DNA of 64,000 bases from Helichrysum umbraculigerum (taxonomy: Eukaryota > Streptophyta > Magnoliopsida > Asterales > Asteraceae). The DNA is taken from positions 69,731,559 through 69,795,558 of the forward strand of contig CATIUR010000001.1 of assembly GCA_949592205.1 (NCBI GenBank), written 5' to 3'. The notes under the pieces are model-generated. The model ran no database searches, was not told where the DNA came from, and saw only the letters and a program-made list of their open reading frames with translations. This document shows positions 10,782 through 21,450 of this stretch, one piece after another (position 1 is the first letter of the stretch; each line of letters begins with the position of its first letter). Both the position numbers and the translations under genes were made by a program.

Positions 10782-10973
10782 TGATATCGCTCATTTTGTC
10801 TATATAAATCTGTCACGATATCATTGTTTTGCACATGTAATTGAGTAGATTTCCGGAACTTTCGATACTTATTTTGTTTGGAAATCCATTTCAGGTTCAA
10901 AAGTTGGAAAAGCATGCGAATGGGTGGAGATTTGTTGAAGTTGTGATCAAAGCTGGCTGGGCTAGAAAAACAC

Positions 10974-11195
10974 CATAGCCGATCGGCTATGTATATCCAG
11001 CCGATCGGTTTCTCAAGTACAGCAGATCGGCTAAACTTAGAAGATCGGCTATTCCTGTGCATTTTCATTACAGAACTTGCCATTGTTGGAGCTGGAAGAA
11101 TTACACTGAAGAAGCCGATCGGCTAGCTTTCTTCAGCCGTTCAGCTGTACCTTCAAAGCCGATCGGCTAGCCCATTTAAGCCGATCGGCTAGGCT
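10974..11195 (+). repeat. Array of AGCCGATCGGCT palindromes in A LTR
   Basis: Eight copies or variants. Four are the perfect 12-bp palindrome; others vary mainly in the centre (GATC, TTC) or one arm. They are irregularly spaced, so this is not a simple tandem repeat. The 3' LTR has the same array at about 47380-47600, and a second array lies inside A at 42255-42628. Confidence 0.85.
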
Positions 11196-11844
11196 TCGAT
11201 CTGAGTAGAGTACGAGGTAGTTTGGTGTGCTGTGCGATTTCTATTGGTTGGCAATTAATGCCCAACCGTTTTTTCTTCTGTTTTCTTGTTATTTGCAATT
11301 AAATAAAAGAAAAAAAAAGAAAAAGAAAAAGAAGGGAGATTGAAAAGGGGCTTCAGCTTCATATCATATTCATATCTCATCATCATCATCGACATTCATC
11401 TATCTATCTCTCTCTCCATATTCATTACACACACAATCATCCTCATTCAATACACTCTCTCATATTTACTCCATTTTTCACCTCATTTACTCTCCAACAA
11501 AATCACCATTTCACTCTCAAATTTCTTAAGCATTTATTTGAAGATTGTGAGAGGAACATCAAGTAAGCACCATTTGGAAACAATTGTGTAAACACTTTGG
11601 TATAATTTCGATTTAATCTAATTTCAAGTTATTTATGAATTTATCTAGTGTTTATGATTTTTGCTTGATGATTGTGATTATGTTTGGCTAGTTACCATTG
11701 TGCTTGTTTGGATGAAATAGCTAGTTGATTAGGGGTGTAATCTTTTGGTGTTAATTTATGTTTGAGTTTGTGAATCATTCATGGATTTGTATGAGTTTAG
11801 TTTGTTGTTGTTAGTAAACTTTAGGCATTTTAACTAAGCGATTA

Positions 11845-12290
11845 TAGCGAACGTTTGTTGCTTATAAAAAAATACCTACATAAGTTGTTTATCATTTGTG
11901 GAACAAAGCTTTTGGTGATTGTAAGAACAATTAGTTAAATACATATAAGTTAGCAATTGTAGCGAATGTTTGTTGTGTGGATGATTTGCAAACTCTTAAA
12001 ATCTTCATTTATGTTTAATCGGAGAACCTTGTGTGAGTGAGCTTATTCTCTAGAATTTGACCATTTGGTAATTTACTAATTGATATAGCGAACGTTTTCA
12101 ACCAAGTAAATTGCTATTGATTATTTGTCTATAAATGATTGAACAAAATTGCGAATGTAATTTTGGAATGTGTCAAATGATATTTGCTAAATTGTGCAAG
12201 TTTGTAAACATGGCGAACGTCCGTTACTTGATTAAATCATAGGTTTGTTAATTGAAGTTGAACAATAGGTCTTAGCGAACGTTGAGCTTA
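11845..12290 (+). repeat. Dispersed TAGCGAACGTTTGTTG motif in A LTR
   Basis: Six occurrences of GCGAAYGT (near 11847, 11962, 12088, 12150, 12213, 12275), the first two sharing 16 bp. Each lies in otherwise AT-rich sequence. AACGTT is palindromic. Confidence 0.6.
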
Positions 12291-12692
12291 TGTTTGATGA
12301 ATGTTACCTTAGCATATGTCTTAACCGGTTATAACTCTACACCCCGAAATCATTAGTGAAATAGTCCAAGCAAGCATTGTTTTTAATATTTGAAAGTTCC
12401 AAACAATTACACCGACTCTTCAGAGTCCACTTGCCTTGTCTTAATTTAAAGATTGTAGTTTTAAGCATTGTGACAATTCGGTCACACAACCAACCACATT
12501 TTATTTACTTTATTTGATTACTCACACTTATTGATTGACAAAACCAAGTTCCCTGTGTTCGAACCCGAACTTACCAAACTATACTACCACTCGACTGGGT
12601 CCACTGCCCGGTTGTGTTTTGGTCTAGCTCGGTACTTTTTGGTTTACTTATCAACGATAAATTTTATAACTGGATTCAATACATCATGTTTT

Positions 12693-12710
12693 TGGCGCCG
12701 CTGCCGGGGA
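12693..12710 (+). other. Primer binding site of element A (tRNA-Asp type)
   Basis: TGGCGCCGCTGCCGGGGA lies 6 bp after the LTR. It matches the complement of the plant tRNA-Asp(GTC) 3' end at 17 of 18 positions. This primer is usual for Athila/Tat elements. Confidence 0.88.
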
Positions 12711-12850
12711 GCTTGATTTATGATCTTGATTTAAGTGTGATTGATTGATCCTTTCTAGAATTTATTCTTGGAAGTTATATTTTGTTTGTATTGCGCCGGT
12801 GCGTTGATGGTTTTATCTTTTGTGATCTTTCAGGTTTGATTTGGTAGTGG

Positions 12851-14735
12851 ATGAACACAAGGAGCTCCGGTAAAGAGCTTCTAAGTCCTTTGTCCAATCC
12901 GGAGAAGACCAAAAGGAGCAAACGAAGGAGGAAGCCAAATCAAAGATCATCGGATTCATCTAGTAGTCAAACGGATACCGATACATCTTCGGAAAACACC
13001 GTTGAAGTGGAAGAGACTTTTGTGGACGAACCTCCATAACCCGAAGAAGATCCTTCTACACCTTCCGAAGGTGAAGAAGAGATGGCGGATGGGGATGATA
13101 CTCCTATTTTCTCTAGGACAAGAACCGTTGCACCGACACGCGAGTCGGCCATACGGGTTCAAGATAATGTGAATGATAATTTCTCTTTGAAGGGTCATCA
13201 TATGCAACTTATTCGAGACACCCAATTTGATGGAAGGGTGCGGGCCGATCCGCACAAACATATTGCTAGTTTTCTTGAGATAGGAAGTTATTTCAAGTAT
13301 GGGCAAAATATGGATGAGGCGATTCGACTAAGGACTTACCTATATCCTTATGTGGTGAAGCCAAGATTTGGTACCAAGAGTTGGAGCCAAACACAATTAG
13401 ATCATGGAATGAGATGAGGGAAGCTTTTGTGAGACAGTTTTATCCTCCGGCATTGGCCGAAAGTTTATTGAATGAGATTAGGGCCTTTAAACAACAAGAA
13501 GGCGAGACGTTGGTAGAAGCATGGTGTCGGTTAAAGGAAATGTTGAGAAATTGTTATGGGCATGGGCTATCCAAGGCGGAGATTATTACATTGTTTTACA
13601 ATGGGCTCGGCATTGAATCGGCAAATGTTCTTGATGCCTCGGGAGGAGGTTTGTTTCTTTATAAGACACCAAACGAAGCTTGGAAGGTGTAGGGGATAAA
13701 TTAACCCAAGGTTTGAATTGGGCGAAAGACAAGGGAGGTAAACAGGTTAGGAAGCATGTTGCCTTCACGGAAGGAAGTAGTAGTGGTGGAAGCTCTAACG
13801 AATCGACTATGATGAAGGAAATAAAGGCTTTGTCTTCTAAGTTTGATGCACAATTTAAGACACTCAAGGGTGAACTAAAAGAACTTAGAGACGGTTGCGG
13901 TAATTGTGGTGAAAATCATGCCACGGCAAATTGTGCACAAGACGATTTGCCAATGGTTGGAGATGAGGAATGTGTAAATTTCCTTCAACATGAAAATTAC
14001 CAAAGTGGAAACTACCAACGGGGTGGTTACCAAAATAGAAACTCGGGTGGTTATCAAGGAGGAGGCTACAACCAAAACTAAATTCAAAACCGATTTTCTA
14101 GACCAAACCAAAATTACAACCAAACTTCAAACCAAAGCTACAATCAAAACCAATCCCAAAACCAAAACTACAACCAAAACCGACATCAAAGCCCATCTAG
14201 AGACAATCAACCACCGCCGGTTCAAAAACAAGAACCAACCTTGACGCCTATGGAACAAATGATGAAGGAGTTCATGGCGAAACAAGACACCGCAGCCGAA
14301 AGAATTAAAACTCAAATGACAAATATTCGGTTGAGCATGGAACAAGGGCAAAAGAATCAACAAGCTTCAATCCAAGAGTTGGAGCGAAAAATGGAAAGGT
14401 TGTCCGTGGGGCAAAGTAGTAGGCCAACCGGTGGCTTACCGAGTAATACACAACAAAAACCGAGACAACAACCATCTTCTTCTAGTGGAGGACCCAAGCC
14501 ATACCAACCACCGTCCGCGAGGAACGAGCATGTAAATGCTATCACTAGAAGGAGCGGGAAAGAACTTCCACCACCTCAAGCAAAGGATAAAAATGTTTCT
14601 AACCATGTTTTGCAGGAAATTGAGGAGGAAGAGATTGAAGAGAATGTTGAAGCCACCCCACCAACGGATACACCGGTGTCACCTACACCGGTTGTAAAAG
14701 CTTACAAGCCAAGATTCCTTATCCCCAAAGGCTAA
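12851..14735 (+). pseudogene. Element A gag (Athila-type), broken
   Basis: Starts at the ATG 12851 with a Ser/Lys-rich N-terminus. The capsid-like core follows ('GRVRADPHKHIASFLEI', then 'FVRQFYPPA..LNEIRAFKQQEGETLVEAWCRLKEMLRNC'). A single zinc knuckle CGNCGENHATANC (CX2CX3HX4C, near 13895-13935) has the Athila spacing. Then come a Tyr/Gly/Asn/Gln-rich stretch, a coiled coil (about 14245-14400) and the Athila signature 'HVNAITRRSGKELP' (near 14530). A stop at 13037, frame changes near 13381-13417 and 13680, and a stop at 14079 break it. Gag would form the cytoplasmic particle that packages RNA. Confidence 0.88.
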
Positions 14736-15562
14736 GGAAAGAAAAGATTGCGGCTCAATATGGGAAGTTTGTGGACATGATCAAAGGAATTCGAATCAAT
14801 GTGCCTTTGGTTGATGTCTTAGCCGGAATGCCGAACTATGCCAAATTCATCAAGGATTTGGTGAGCAACAAAGACAAGCTTTCGGAAGCTTCGACAATGT
14901 TTTTGAATGAAGAATGCTCGGAGCTTGTTCAAAACCAAATTCCACCAAAGCTCGGCGACCCGGGGAGTTTTATCATTTCATGCACTTAGGGTAAAATCAT
15001 TACTTGCGATGCACCAGCGGACCTAGGGGCTAGTATAAATTTGATGCCATATTCATTATATGCTAAGTTGTCCTTAGGATCCCTCTCCCCCACCCGCATG
15101 AGCATTAGGTTAGCCGATAGATCTTTCCAATATCCAGTTGGGATTGCGGAAAACATGTTGATAGAAGTTGGCCAATTCACTTTCCTGGTTGACTTTGTTA
15201 TCCTCGAAATGGAGGAGGATAGTAAAGTGCCATTGATTCTAGGAAGACCATTTATGCACACCGCGGATGCTATAATAGGAGTCAAAGACAAGAAATTGAC
15301 CTTAGGAGTAGGTGATGAAAGGATTGCCTTCACGGTCGACAAGGCCATGAAGCATCCTTATTCTAACGATGATTCTTTTTTTAGAATTGATGTTATAGAT
15401 GAAGCGGTGGATGAAGAATTGCAAACTTTACTTGGCATGGAATCGGAGCTTGTTGACCTTTTGGAGTCAACTCAAGAAGGAATGACCGAGGAAGAGTTGG
15501 TCATTAGCATGGAAGAGACAAATGATGAAGATGAGCTAATTGATGAGGACACTTTTGAGTAG
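14736..15562 (+). pseudogene. Element A protease region, broken
   Basis: In frame 2 mod 3 after a frame change near 14736. It reads 'MIKGIRINVPLVDVLAGMPNYAKFIKDLV', then the retropepsin active site 'ADLGASINLMP' (around 15015-15050, D-L-G-A as usual for Athila), flap-like 'VILEMEEDSKVPLILGRPF' and 'DAIIGVKDKKLTL'. Stops at 14987 and 15560 interrupt it. The protease would cut the polyprotein. The acidic tail (15420-15560) leads into RT. Confidence 0.85.
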
Positions 15563-17160
15563 CTCAAAAAGGATGACCATATGCGAATCAAAACGTCCTT
15601 GGAAGATCCGCCAAAGGATTTGGAGTTGAAAGAACTTCCAAGTCATTTGGAATACGCATACCTTCATGAGGAAAATTTGTTGCCCGTAATCATTTCTTCA
15701 TCTCTTTTACCTCATGAAAAATCTAAATTGATTGATGTGCTTGTGGCTCACAAAGGAGCTTTTGCTTGGCGCATATTTGACATACCGGGAATAAGCCCAT
15801 CTTTTTGTAAACACAAAATCAATTTTGTTGATGATTTTAAACCCGTTGTCCAAAGACAACGGAGGCTTAATCCCAATATGGTGGATGTGGTCAAGAAAGA
15901 AGTTGTTAAGCTTCTTGATGCGGGTATCATTTACCCCATTTTGGATAGCTCTTGGGTGAGCCCGGTACATTGTGTGCCGAAAAAGGGGGGTATGACGGTA
16001 GTTGAAAATGAAAAAAATGAGATGATACCCACTAGAACCGTGACCGGGTGGCGAGTTTGCATTGACTATAGAAAATTGAATGACGCCACTAGGAAAGACC
16101 ACTTTCCCTTGCCCTTTATCGACCAAATGCTTGAAAGACTCGCGGGTAATGAATTTTATTGCTTTCTTGATGGGTTCTCGGGATATTTTCAAATCCCCAT
16201 AGACCCCGAAGATCAAGAGAAGACTACTTTCACTTGCCCTTTTGGAACCTATGCTTACCGGCGAATGCCTTTTGGGCTATGCAATGCCCCGACCACCTTT
16301 CAAAGGTGCATGATCGCCATCTTTCACGACATGGTTGAGACCTCCATGGAAGTTTTTATGGATGACTTTTCCGTGTTTGGGAACTAGTTTGAATCTTATT
16401 TATCCAACTTGGATAAAATGCTCGAGAGATGTGAGAGAGCCCACCTAGTCTTGAATTGGGAAAAATGCCATTTTAGGGTGAGAGAGGGCATTGTGTTGGG
16501 ACATAAGGTGTCGGGATTAGGAATTGAGGTTGACCGGGCTAAAATCAATGTCATTGCTAAACTACCTCCACCGACCAATATTAAAGGGATTAGAAGTTTT
16601 CTTGGTCATGCCGGTTTTTACCGGAGATTTATAAAAGACTTTTCAAAAATCACAAGACCCATGACCAAGCTACTTGAAAAGGATGCCCCATTTGTATTTG
16701 ATGGCCCGTGCTTGAGTGCATTTTCGACCTTGAAAGACCATTTGACCAATGCACCTATAATAGTTTCCCCCGATTAGTCCAAGCCCTTTGAATTGATGTG
16801 TGATGCTAGCAACTTTGCCGTAGGAGCCGTCCTAGGACAAAGAGAGGACAAGCATTTCAAGCCTATCTATTTTGCTAGTAAAACACTAAATAGCGCCCAA
16901 CAAAACTACACTACGACTGAAAAGGAACTACTTGCGGTTGTATTTGCCTTTGATAAATTTAGGCAATATCTTGTGCTTTCAAAGACTATTGTTTTTACCG
17001 ATCACTCGGCCCTAAAATATCTTTTTGCCAAACAAGACGCTAAACCGCGTCTTATTCGTTGGATTCTTCTCTTGCAAGAATTTGACATTGAAATCAAGGA
17101 TAAGAGAGGTGCCAAGAACCTTGCCGCCGACCACTTGTCGAGATTGAAAAATCTAAATCT
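15563..17160 (+). pseudogene. Element A reverse transcriptase and RNase H, broken
   Basis: Same frame as the protease. RT blocks are 'LLDAGIIYPILDSSWVSPVHCVPKKGG', 'GWRVCIDYRKLNDATRKDHFPLP', 'FCFLDGFSGYFQI'-like, 'MPFGLCNAPTTFQRCM' and the active site 'FMDDFSVFG' (about 16354). RNase H follows with 'LMCDASNFAVGAVLGQ', 'TTTEKELLAVVFAF', 'FTDHSALKYL' and 'AADHLSRL'. In-frame stops lie at 16385 and near 16775; the latter is TAG where the family has Trp. It would copy the element RNA into DNA in the cytoplasm. Confidence 0.88.
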
Positions 17161-18522
17161 TGACAAGCAAGGCGATACTAACATTGATGATTCCTTTCCC
17201 GAAGAATTTCTTTTGCAAGTAGGTACAAGCAAGGAGGATGAAGAGGAAGCACCATGGTATGCCGATTTGGCAAATTATTTGGTTGGTGGAGTTTTAAGGA
17301 AGGGCATGAGTCATCAAGAGAAAAGCAAATTTTTCTCAAACTTGAAGAACTATTTTTGGGAGGAACCTAATTTGTTCCGCGTTTGTGCGGATGGAATGAT
17401 AAGAAGATGTGTCTCGAGCGGAGAAACGAGAGAAATTTTGGATGCATGTCATCACGGGCCCACCGGTGATCATTATGGCCCATCGGTAACCGCTAAGAAG
17501 GTGTCTGATGCAGGGTTCTATTGGCCAACAATCTTCAAAGAGGCTAACACACTACGTCAAACTTGCGATGCTTGTCAAAGAACCGGAAACATCTCCAAAA
17601 GAGATGAAATGCCTCAAACAAGCATCCAAGTTTGTGAGGTTTTTGACATATGGGGTATTGATTTCATGGGCCCATTCCCGCCATCATTCAAAAATGAATA
17701 CATTTTGGTTGCGGTGGATTTTGTGTCCAAATGGGCGGAAGCCAAAGCTTTACCCAAGAATGATGCTCGAGTGGTTATCGACTTCTTAAAGAGCTTGTTT
17801 TGTCGATTTGGTATTCCAAGGCCTTGATTAGTGATAGGGGAAGCCATTTTGCTAACCAACAATTGGATAAGGTTCTCAAGCGATATGGAGTAAATCACCG
17901 ATTTTCAACTTCTTACCACCCTCAAACAAGTGGTCAAGTTGAGAATACCAACCGGGCTTTGAAACGAATTCTTGAGAAAACAGTGAAAGATAACCGGGCG
18001 ATATGGTCAAAGAAACTTGAGGATGCTTTGTGGGCATTTCGCACCGCCTACAAAACACCCATTGGCACAACACCATACCGGTTACTCTATGGAAAGACAT
18101 GCCATCTACCACTTGAGGCTGAACACAAAGCATATTGGGCGCTCAAGAATTGTAACATGGATTTGGTAGAAGCCGGTAAGAAGAGGATGTTACAACTCCA
18201 TGAGTTGGATGAGCTTAGGTTGCAAGCATATGAGAATTCTCGCCTTTACAAAGAAAGAACCAAAGTGTTGCACGACCGAAAGCTCAAAACGAGGAAAGAA
18301 TTTAAAACGGGTGACAAAGTGCTTTTATTCCAATCTCGTTTCAAGTTAAAGCAACCAAAGTTCAAGCCGAGGTGGACCGGTCCATATACAGTAAAACATG
18401 GTTATCCATCCGGCTATGTTGAACTTTTCGGTTCTGATGGAGGAACTTTCATTGTAAACGGTCATCGATTAAAGCTTTACCATGAGGAAGAAGTTGATGG
18501 CGAGTGGGAGGAGCTCTCAACT
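17161..18522 (+). pseudogene. Element A integrase, frameshifted and cut by element D
   Basis: HHCC region ('HHGPTGDHYG' to 'CDACQRTG', 17450-17580). The catalytic core has D in 'WGIDFMGPFP', D in 'LISDRGSHF' and E in 'GQVENTNRALKR'. The C-terminal part has 'FKPRWTGPYTVKHGYPSGYVEL' and 'VNGHRLKLY'. A one-base frame change near 17820 separates the two core halves. The frame runs up to the target site of element D at 18522; sequence past 42070 is the displaced continuation, and coding there is short. Confidence 0.87.
18518..18522 (+). other. Target-site duplication of element D (CAACT)
   Basis: CAACT at the left border is repeated at 42066-42070 immediately after the 3' LTR of D. Confidence 0.88.
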
Positions 18523-19292
18523 TGTAACACCCCCAAATTTGATGATTTGCGGAAGCTTGATTTGGGTGTTACTAATCAATAACAAAGCACAAAGATATAT
18601 AGTAAACGACTCTATATGCGTCGTTTTAACAAAATATATTGATAATAGAAATGTTTACAACATTTAAAGCTTTACATAGCTCGAGTTTAAATAAAAGGAG
18701 ATTTCAGTACATAAGTACTTGTACAAAATATACTAATGCAAGAAAATCTCAATCGTCTGTATGCTGACTCGAGCTAAAGTCCTGAAGCAGAAACATCCTA
18801 CTGCTTGGTACCTGCGATATATGCTAAAAGGTCAGCTAAAAAGCTGGTGAGCTCACAGGTTTGAAATCAGTTAATATAGTATGAACCGCAAAATTTAATA
18901 ATGAATTGCATCTAGCAATTAATGATAGTAATCGTGTATACAGCCATGAGCACATAGTTGAGCTTAACTCGAGGGTCGGGTCCCCTATAGAGAATTCCGG
19001 GCGAGGTGCCTCCACGAATGCCTAATCCTCATTCGTCTTCCCAAATATTAGTACGTCCGTTTACCCGGTTAGTGCTTGCTAACCCGGACGAGGTGGGTCA
19101 ATCCTATATGGTACCATATACTAATATTCACGCTACAACGTATTAACAACTATGCTGACGGAGGACTTTAAATGATTAGTTTCGAAAAACTCATGTAGTA
19201 TATGAAATATTTGTACTTGCGTTCACATGTAAAAGTTGAGCAATATATCACACCCCTGAGTAAAACAGTAAAAGAGGGGCTATGAGACTCAC
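18523..19292 (-). repeat. Inverted LTR end forming the left border of D
   Basis: Reverse complement of 41296-42065 with about six differences and no length change, counted by eye. It starts TGTAACACCCCC, which is the complement of the LTR 3' end, and stops in the centre of the inverted repeat AGACTCA-GG-TGAGTCT found in the normal LTR at 41288-41303. The first 1.68 kb of a normal 5' LTR is missing. Confidence 0.9.
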
Positions 19293-19303
19293 GTATCAGA
19301 GCC
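19293..19303 (+). other. Primer binding site of D (tRNA-Met type), partly lost
   Basis: GTATCAGAGCC matches the usual TGGTATCAGAGCC primer site of chromoviruses without its first two bases. It abuts the inverted LTR segment. Confidence 0.75.
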
Positions 19304-19615
19304 TAAGGTTATAGTGAACTAGGTTGCATTTAGTGGGCCTAGACTATGACCATTAGGCGGTATTCCTTACTAGGTATGACTGGTTCAGTGATTACATCAT
19401 ACGAGTTTAATTTAACATAGCCTGATCAACTATGTACAATTAAGCAAAGATGATGTAAGATCTGAAAGTAGTTATGGCTGAACAGGGTACAATAGAAGAC
19501 TCTGACCTCGAGAGAACCGAGACTTAAACATGTTTATGCTAGACACTCAATAGGCTATATTATATAGGAACTATATGAATATAGGCCTCAATCTTACTAA
19601 CGCTTTGTCTCAGAA

Positions 19616-20101
19616 ATGGCAAACACACCATCGAATTCATCTCGCTCTCAATCTGGGTCGCAGAACCCAAGGGTAGCAAGGAGGAACAACAGGTTGCCTC
19701 GAGCTGGCCCGTACCCCACTCACTTCACCTTGCTGGCCTTAGCCGCTAGGGTGAACCAACACGAGCAACGACTTCGCACCATGGATGTCGTGTTGCAAGA
19801 AACAAACGAAAACTGGAGACTTACATCCCTTGAACGCATCGAACAAGTCTCCGACGGCCTTGAAACCACAAACAACAACATGGATGTCCTTCGCAACCAA
19901 GTAATAGAGATAAGCGTGGAAAATGCCCTCCTGCGTCGAAGGATGGAAGAATGTGAACAACGTTCACATGAAGCAGAAGAGTATGCCCGTGGACTAACAC
20001 AACGACTGGCACTAGCAGAAGATAACGCCCGTCAAGCTAGCAGACTTGCAAACACTGTGGACCATCTTGTCACGATGATGGAACAAATTAATCTACGTTA
20101 A
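19616..20101 (+). CDS. Leader ORF of element D, coiled-coil protein of unknown function
   Basis: A 161-codon open frame in the ~1.1-kb leader between the primer site and gag. The N-terminus is Ser/Arg-rich ('NTPSNSSRSQSGSQNP', 'ARRNNRLPRAGPYPTHFTLLALAARVNQHEQRL'). Residues ~45-160 have the heptad-like Leu/Ile spacing and charge of a coiled coil. No zinc knuckle, protease or membrane segment is present. Chromoviruses normally have one gag-pol frame, so a separate upstream frame is unusual. It is open although the pol genes of D carry stops. It could be a gag-like or regulatory protein; I do not recognise the family. Confidence 0.55.
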   Translation: MANTPSNSSRSQSGSQNPRVARRNNRLPRAGPYPTHFTLLALAARVNQHEQRLRTMDVVLQETNENWRLTSLERIEQVSDGLETTNNNMDVLRNQVIEISVENALLRRRMEECEQRSHEAEEYARGLTQRLALAEDNARQASRLANTVDHLVTMMEQINLR

Positions 20102-20390
20102 GACTAGTGTAGTCTTTGTTTTGTAAACTAGTTCGTAATCTAATGACTATCTAGCACTACTCTATAATTCGGTCGGATGTAACAATTCCCGACGCCTTTT
20201 GTAATAACTCTGTAGGACGTAACCTTTGAACTCGTATTATCTATCAAATATCCCTTGATGATTCGACTCATATTAATTGTCATTTTTCCATGTTGATGTC
20301 ATGTATTACTGCTTTTATACATGTACATCTATAACAAATACAACTTCCCTACGAAATCTCACGTATCTTCATTTCTTTTATTGAAGAATC

Positions 20391-21450
20391 ATGCCGCCAA
20401 AGACAAGACCATACACCGATGCTCAGCTTACATCCCTTATAACCCAGGCTGTTACTGAAGCCTTGGCTCGGAATACTCCACAAAATTCCACGAGAAACAG
20501 CGATGCCGCTGAAACCACTACTGCTAAACCTTGTTCTTACAAGGACTTTCAAAGCTGCAAACCCTCCAGCTTCAAAGGTTCTGAAGGAGCCATCGGACTT
20601 ATCAGATGGTTCGAAAAGATGGAAACTATTTTCCGTGTCAGCAAATGCGCGGAGAACGACAAAGTAAATTTCGCCACTTGCTCTCTCGAAGACGATGCCC
20701 ACTCTTGGTGGAATTCATATACCCAGTCAGTGGGTGCTGACATTGCCTACCAACTCACTTGGGAGGAATTGAAAGCAAAACTCACTGCCAAATACTGCTC
20801 AATCGCCAAACTCCAAAAGCTAGACGAGGAGTTCTGGAACCTAAAGGTTCAGGGTGGTGATATCGATGGTTATACCACCAGATTCCAACAACTTGCCGCC
20901 CTCCGCCCGGCTATGGTAAGTACTGAACCGATAAAATCAGGAAGTACATCCTTGGCCTTCCTGAGCCTGTTCGGGGGCATGTTGCCTCTTCCAACCAAAC
21001 CACCATTGACGGTGCAATCCTATTGGCCCAAGACCTGATGTCCATGAGCCAAGATTCTGAACCACCCACTTCATCCTCCCAAAACAACAAACGAAAGTGG
21101 TCTGACTACCACAACAACCACTCCAACCAACAAAACAAGAAACCCGACACCATTAAAGCCTACAACACCACCACCGACATCACACGGGGCTACACTGGGA
21201 ACAAACCCTATTGTTCCAAGTGCAGTCGCCACCATGAAGGTTCCTGTGGTCCCTTTTGCAACAATTGCAAGAGGTACGGCCATCTCACCAAAGACTGCAA
21301 TTCTCCTGCCAACAACAATTCCAACAACAACACCAGACCACCCAAAGTCTGCTTTGAGTGTGGTAAACCCGGGCATTTCAGGGACACGTGCCCAAAGCTG
21401 AAGAATAACAGCAACAGCAACAACAACAACAACACCCGAAGCAGAGCCTT
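20391..21450 (+). pseudogene. Element D gag (chromovirus), frameshifted
   Basis: Starts at ATG 20391. The retrotransposon gag core is visible: 'FKGSEGAIGLIRWFEKMETIFRVSKCAENDKVNFATCSLEDDAHSWWNSY' and 'LTAKYCSIAKLQKLDEEFWNL'. A frame change near 20911-21023 moves reading to the frame starting at 21023. That frame has a Cys/His cluster with two CX2CX4HX4C-type knuckles ('CNNCKRYGHLTKDC' and 'CFECGKPGHFRDTC', about 21260-21400) between Asn-rich linkers. Gag forms the particle and binds RNA. The single frameshift is the only lesion I see in this part. Confidence 0.87.

Larger units (their letters stand above)
10782..12686 (+). repeat. 5' LTR of element A
   Basis: Begins TGATATCGCTC and ends ACATCA, co-linear with 47186-49089. 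A TATA-like TATATAAAT lies near 10800. An array of GCCGATCGGC palindromes follows at 10974-11195, then A- and CT-rich leader (11300-11520) and repeated AGCGAACGTT motifs (11845-12290). Confidence 0.95.

Noticed and set aside
10974..11195. Possible CRISPR-like array
   Set aside because: The repeats are 12-bp palindromes with irregular spacing and variable centres in a plant retrotransposon LTR; there are no regular spacers and no associated genes.
12693..12710. tRNA gene fragment
   Set aside because: This is the complement of a tRNA-Asp 3' end next to an LTR, so it is a primer binding site.
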